NCBI GenBank assembly: GCA_013694835.1 | Contig: JACDBP010000169.1 | Span: 1-8,708 of the forward strand | Direction of reading: 5' to 3' | Source: Chloroflexota bacterium | Lineage (GTDB): Bacteria; Chloroflexota; Limnocylindria; Limnocylindrales; CSP1-4 | DNA length: 8,708 nt | The notes under the pieces: generated by a model | Databases searched by the model: none | What the model saw: only the letters and a program-made list of their open reading frames with translations | What the model was told of the DNA's origin: nothing | Shown here: piece by piece, positions 5,963 to 8,708 of the stretch | How the letters are laid out: each line of letters starts with the position of its first letter | How positions within the stretch are numbered: the first letter of the stretch is position 1 | Position numbers and translations under genes: made by a program

Positions 5963-7398
5963 GCGGCGATCTCCTCGCCGGCGCCCGCAGCTCCGGAGTC
6001 GTCTCCCGCGTCGTCGTCGCCCGCATCCGCTCCGGCCTCACGTTCAGCCTCGTCCGCCGAGGGGCCTCCCGGCACGAACGTGATGACGACGCGGTTGTCG
6101 GCACGGAAGGTGTCCCTGCAGACCGCCTGGATCGCTGCCGCATCAACGGCCAGGTACCGCTCCAGCTGCTCATTGACGAGCGCAGGCCGGTCGAACAGCA
6201 GCGCGTACATGCTCAGCCGATCGGCGACCTCGTCGAGGCGCCCGAGGGCAGACAGCTCCGCGGACTCGATCAGCGCCCGCGCCCGCGCCAACTCGTCCTC
6301 GGAGACCGGCTCACGTCCGATCCGCTCGAGCTCACCGAGGTACGCCGCCTCCACCGTCTCCGCGTCGGTCTCGGGTCGGGCCGTCACCCACCCGGCGAAG
6401 ACGGCACGCCCCGCGACCAGCGGCAGCACGAACGCCGCCACGTCCTGCGCGATCTGCTCGCGACGGACCAGGCGCTTGTGCAGCCGGCTGCCCTTGCCGC
6501 CCGCCAGGATCTGCGCGGCCACCTCGAGGGCCTCGAACTCCGACGTCCCGAAGGGCGGTGTCCGGAAGCCGAAGTGGACACGCACGAGGGGGACGGCGTC
6601 GGGCACCGTCTCACGGTGCTCCGCGCCCAGATGCGGTGGCAGCTGGGGGACCTGGAACGGCGGGATCCGAGGATTCGCGGGGATCGGACCGAAGTAGCGC
6701 TCGGCGGCGGCCAGCGCATCGGCTTCGTCGACATCGCCCACGATCGAGAGCACCACGTTGTTCGGTGCGTAGTAGGTGCGGAAGAACGCCTTGACGTCGT
6801 CCAGGCTGGCGTCATCGAGGTCCGCCATCGAGCCGATGGTGGTGTGGTGGTAGGGGTGGCCCTTCGGGAACAGTGCCGCCATGAGCCGCTCGAAGAAGGA
6901 GCCATACGGCCGGTTGTCGTAGCTCTGGCGCTTCTCGTTCTTGACCACGTCGCGCTGGTTGTCCAGGTTCTCCTGGCTGAGCGCGTCGAGCAGCGTCGCC
7001 ATCCGGTCGGCCTCCAACCAGAGACCGATCTCCAGCTGGTGCGAGGGCAGGCTTTCGAAGTAGTTCGTGCGGTCGAAGAAGGTCGTCGCGTTGTTCACGC
7101 CGCCCGCGCTCTGGATCACGCTCATGTGCTCGGCCTTCGCGACGTGCCCCGAACCCTGGAACATGAAGTGCTCGAACAGGTGCGCGAAGCCGGTCTTGCC
7201 GGCCTGCTCGTGCTTGGACCCGACGTCGTACCAGAGATTGATGGCGACCACCGGCGCCAGATGGTCGGGGGCGATGATCACTCGCAGCCCGTTGCCGAGG
7301 CGATGGTCGGAGAAGAGGATGGTGGCGCGGTCGGGATGGCTACCGGGCACGAGTTGCTCCACGAGACCGCGCGGCGGGGGTGCCAGGCGTCGCGGCAT
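5959..7398 (-). CDS. M16 family zinc metallopeptidase, catalytic subunit
   Basis: The product is 479 aa from the ATG at 7398. The inverted zinc motif HLFEH is at 73-77 (H73, E76, H77), and the third ligand is E155 in VVKNEKRQSYDNRPYG, 78 residues further on, as expected. The surrounding sequence (DVGSKHEQAGKTGFAHLFEH, then GGVNNATTFFDRTNYFESLP) is typical of M16B enzymes. The C-terminal domain has GGKGSRLHKRLVRREQIAQD where the R/Y pair would be and lacks the Tyr, which complements the partner. The tail is acidic (EREAGADAGDDDAGDDSG). No signal peptide is present. An in-frame ATG at 7467 would add 23 non-family residues and lies beside the candidate ArsR operator, so 7398 was preferred; GAGGCGG, 14 to 20 nt before it, is a poor ribosome site. 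The partner follows with a 4-nt overlap. Confidence 0.94.
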   Translation of the reverse strand: MPRRLAPPPRGLVEQLVPGSHPDRATILFSDHRLGNGLRVIIAPDHLAPVVAINLWYDVGSKHEQAGKTGFAHLFEHFMFQGSGHVAKAEHMSVIQSAGGVNNATTFFDRTNYFESLPSHQLEIGLWLEADRMATLLDALSQENLDNQRDVVKNEKRQSYDNRPYGSFFERLMAALFPKGHPYHHTTIGSMADLDDASLDDVKAFFRTYYAPNNVVLSIVGDVDEADALAAAERYFGPIPANPRIPPFQVPQLPPHLGAEHRETVPDAVPLVRVHFGFRTPPFGTSEFEALEVAAQILAGGKGSRLHKRLVRREQIAQDVAAFVLPLVAGRAVFAGWVTARPETDAETVEAAYLGELERIGREPVSEDELARARALIESAELSALGRLDEVADRLSMYALLFDRPALVNEQLERYLAVDAAAIQAVCRDTFRADNRVVITFVPGGPSADEAEREAGADAGDDDAGDDSGAAGAGEEIAA

Positions 7399-7426
7399 CG
7401 TACATCGGGTGACCGCCTCGGCCGGG

Positions 7427-7455
7427 TTGACGCGTGATCGCCCGGCTGTTAGCCT
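7427..7455 (+). promoter_or_regulatory. Candidate promoter of the ArsR-type regulator gene
   Basis: TTGACG (7427-7432) and TAGCCT (7450-7455) are spaced by 17 nt. The -35 is good (5 of 6), while the -10 keeps only the TA...T frame. The -10 lies inside the inverted-repeat operator at 7448-7465, so a bound repressor would block it. The predicted start near 7462 leaves a leader of about 30 nt containing the strong ribosome site AGAGGAG (7478-7484), 7 nt before the ATG. Confidence 0.5.
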
Positions 7456-7474
7456 TTCATCTAACATGGGTTAG
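7448..7474. promoter_or_regulatory. Candidate ArsR-type operator, copy 1, plus a third half-site
   Basis: The core GTTAGCCTTTCATCTAAC (7448-7465) has 5-bp inverted arms GTTAG/CTAAC around 8 nt. A further GTTAG at 7470-7474 makes a second dyad with the right arm (CTAAC-ATGG-GTTAG). It lies in the 93-nt gap between the divergent M16 operon and the regulator gene, covering the candidate regulator -10. A near copy in opposite orientation lies after the regulator gene. Repetition around one regulator gene is the main evidence. Confidence 0.65.
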
Positions 7475-7491
7475 CGAAGAGGAGATGAGCG

Positions 7492-8613
7492 ATGGGCCGG
7501 ACGACCACCAGCGGCGCGCGGCGAACGCGGTCTGGTGCGTCCAGCGCGGACGCCACACGGCCGGCCGTCCGTGATTTCTCGGGGGGCGCCTCGGTGTACG
7601 ACGTGACCTTCGACGCCCGGACGGCCTATGACTTCATCATCAGCCTCTACGTCGGCACGGGTGACGATCAGGATGTCTCCCCGGAGGACCTTCGCTGGCT
7701 CCGGAAGGCCCGCGGATCCCTGCCACCGGGCCAGCTCGATGACCTCGACGCGTGCTTCGGCGAGGAGTCGAACGGCATCTTCCACGGCCTGCCGTCCCTC
7801 ATCGTGGCGGACCCCACGGTGCGCGATGCGGCTGCCGTGGTGCAGCTGCTCGACCGGGTCCCGGACGCCGACCTCATCCGCCACCTGCTGCCGGAACTGG
7901 ACCGGGACGAGGCAGCCCAGCGGCTGCTCGATCGGAGCGTGGCCGGTGAAGCTGACGCGCTGACCGAGCTGGAGCCGCGCCTGCCCGAACACAACCGGGC
8001 GCAGTTCGTGGCGTTCCTGGCCAACGCCGGGTCGCGAGTCACGCTCCTGCGCGAAGTGCTGCGCGCCTGGTTGCCGCTCTTCCTGGAGGTCGAGGACCGC
8101 GTAGCGCGGATCATCGCCCGCGACCTCGAGGCACGCGCCGGCGACATGGCCTCGCTCGATCCCTCTGCCCTCATCGAACGGACCACGGGCGGCCTGCGCT
8201 GGCTGCCTGAATCGAACGTTCGCCGGGTGATCATGGCGCCGTCGTACTTCGGAAAGCCGTACAACTACATCTTCTCCGCCGCCGACTGGCGGATGTTCTG
8301 TTACCCGGTCGCCGACGCAGCGGTGGGCGTGAACGACGGCACGACACCGCCCCAGGCCGTGGTCCGGCTCTACCGCGCGCTCGGAGATGCGACGAGGATG
8401 CGGACCTTGAAGCTGCTGGCGGATCGGGACTGGTACCTGACAGAGCTTGCGACCCACCTGGAGCTGTCCAAGCCGACGATGAAGCACCACCTTGCGCTGC
8501 TGCGAGCCGCCGGGCTCGTCACGGTCACCGAGGAGGGCACCCTCACCTACTACAGCCTTCGGAGGGAGCGCCTCACCGAAGCAGGTATCGAGCTCACTCG
8601 CTACCTGGGCTGA
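7492..8613 (+). CDS. ArsR-type winged-helix regulator with long N-terminal domain
   Basis: The product is 373 aa from an ATG with a strong ribosome site (AGAGGAG, 7 nt spacing). The C-terminal winged helix (about 285-373) is ArsR-like: LYRALGDATRMRTLKLLADRD (293-313), YLTELATHLELSKPTMKHHL (315-334, with the recognition helix at about 326-334), then LLRAAGLVTVTEEGTLTYYSL through the wing. The N-terminal 280 residues are not a classical ArsR sensor. They begin with a basic Ser/Thr/Arg-rich stretch (1-30), then a mostly helical domain starting SVYDVTFDARTAYDFIISLY (34-53) and ending near APSYFGKPYNYIFSAADWRM (about 244-263). ArsR proteins with such a domain, DUF5937-like in my judgement, are known in Actinobacteria and Chloroflexota, often beside a transporter gene. 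There is no metal-binding CxC motif by the recognition helix, so metal sensing is unlikely. The candidate operators on both sides suggest it represses itself and the next gene. Confidence 0.88.
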   Translation: MGRTTTSGARRTRSGASSADATRPAVRDFSGGASVYDVTFDARTAYDFIISLYVGTGDDQDVSPEDLRWLRKARGSLPPGQLDDLDACFGEESNGIFHGLPSLIVADPTVRDAAAVVQLLDRVPDADLIRHLLPELDRDEAAQRLLDRSVAGEADALTELEPRLPEHNRAQFVAFLANAGSRVTLLREVLRAWLPLFLEVEDRVARIIARDLEARAGDMASLDPSALIERTTGGLRWLPESNVRRVIMAPSYFGKPYNYIFSAADWRMFCYPVADAAVGVNDGTTPPQAVVRLYRALGDATRMRTLKLLADRDWYLTELATHLELSKPTMKHHLALLRAAGLVTVTEEGTLTYYSLRRERLTEAGIELTRYLG

Positions 8614-8668
8614 GCGACCGTCCCGGGCCGCGTTCCGTCGTGCCGCGAGCCCATCACCGAGCCCACGA

Positions 8669-8686
8669 GTTAGATGAACGACTAAC
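8669..8686. promoter_or_regulatory. Candidate ArsR-type operator, copy 2
   Basis: GTTAGATGAACGACTAAC has the same GTTAG/CTAAC arms and 8-nt spacer as the copy at 7448-7465. Its reverse complement differs from that copy at only two positions. It sits directly before the ribosome site of the next gene, in the 86-nt gap after the regulator stop. A TTAGAT within it (8670-8675) could act as a -10, but no -35 is evident, so the promoter here is not settled. Confidence 0.65.
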
Positions 8687-8699
8687 AGGAGGACGACCG

Positions 8700-8708
8700 A
8701 TGCTGAGT
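8700..8708 (+). CDS. Start of an unidentified gene, cut by the window edge
   Basis: An ATG at 8700 follows a perfect ribosome site AGGAGG (8687-8692) with 7-nt spacing. Only three codons are visible (Met-Leu-Ser), so the product cannot be named. The site, the operator copy just upstream and the shared direction with the regulator make this start credible. By analogy with similar loci it could be a transporter, which is only a guess. Confidence 0.65.

Noticed and set aside
6478..7437. 319-codon plus-strand frame opposite the M16 catalytic gene
   Set aside because: It is a shadow of the M16 coding sequence, whose zinc motif and conserved blocks are unmistakable on the minus strand.
7471..8490. 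339-codon minus-strand frame opposite the ArsR-type gene
   Set aside because: It has no family features and a composition typical of antisense frames. The plus strand has a strong ribosome site and a clear winged helix.

Overview
The window is GC-rich, densely packed bacterial chromosomal DNA. Start codons are often GTG, and four successive gene pairs each overlap by 4 nt. The Pro/Thr/Ser tail of the anti-sigma-like protein (TPxPTx repeats), the M16 peptidase pair and the ECF module would suit a high-GC Chloroflexota (Limnocylindria-like) or actinobacterial genome. This placement is inference from style, not from a marker gene.

Layout, left to right: (1) 1-1981, minus strand: a DeoR-family sugar regulator followed by a family 4 glycoside hydrolase (GH4), which runs off the left edge. 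This is a small carbohydrate-utilisation operon. (2) 2059-3452, minus strand: an ECF sigma factor followed by a single-pass membrane anti-sigma-like protein whose outer tail is built from an 18-bp minisatellite. (3) 3636-4288, plus strand: a Phd/YefM-type antitoxin and a PIN-domain VapC-type toxin. Their promoter is close to consensus and is placed so that the antitoxin mRNA is probably leaderless. (4) 4379-7398, minus strand: two M16 (insulinase-like) peptidase subunits, one with the HxxEH zinc site and one without it but carrying the R/Y substrate-binding segment, which implies a heterodimer. (5) 7427-8708, plus strand: an ArsR-type winged-helix regulator with a long N-terminal domain, then the first three codons of the next gene.

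The most notable non-coding signal is an 18-bp inverted-repeat element, GTTAG-N8-CTAAC. It occurs once in front of the ArsR-type gene (also the divergent upstream region of the M16 pair) and once just in front of the next gene. The two copies match at 16 of 18 positions in opposite orientation. They are the likely operators of this regulator and predict a regulon of itself, the downstream gene and perhaps the peptidase pair.

No RNA genes, insertion sequences, CRISPR arrays or convincing intrinsic terminators were seen. No gene-free stretch exceeds about 220 bp. I do not see a wholly new system. The best leads are the paired operators, the unusual GH4 specificity motif (CDSA), the leaderless toxin-antitoxin promoter, and the cysteine-flanked repeat tail of the anti-sigma-like protein.
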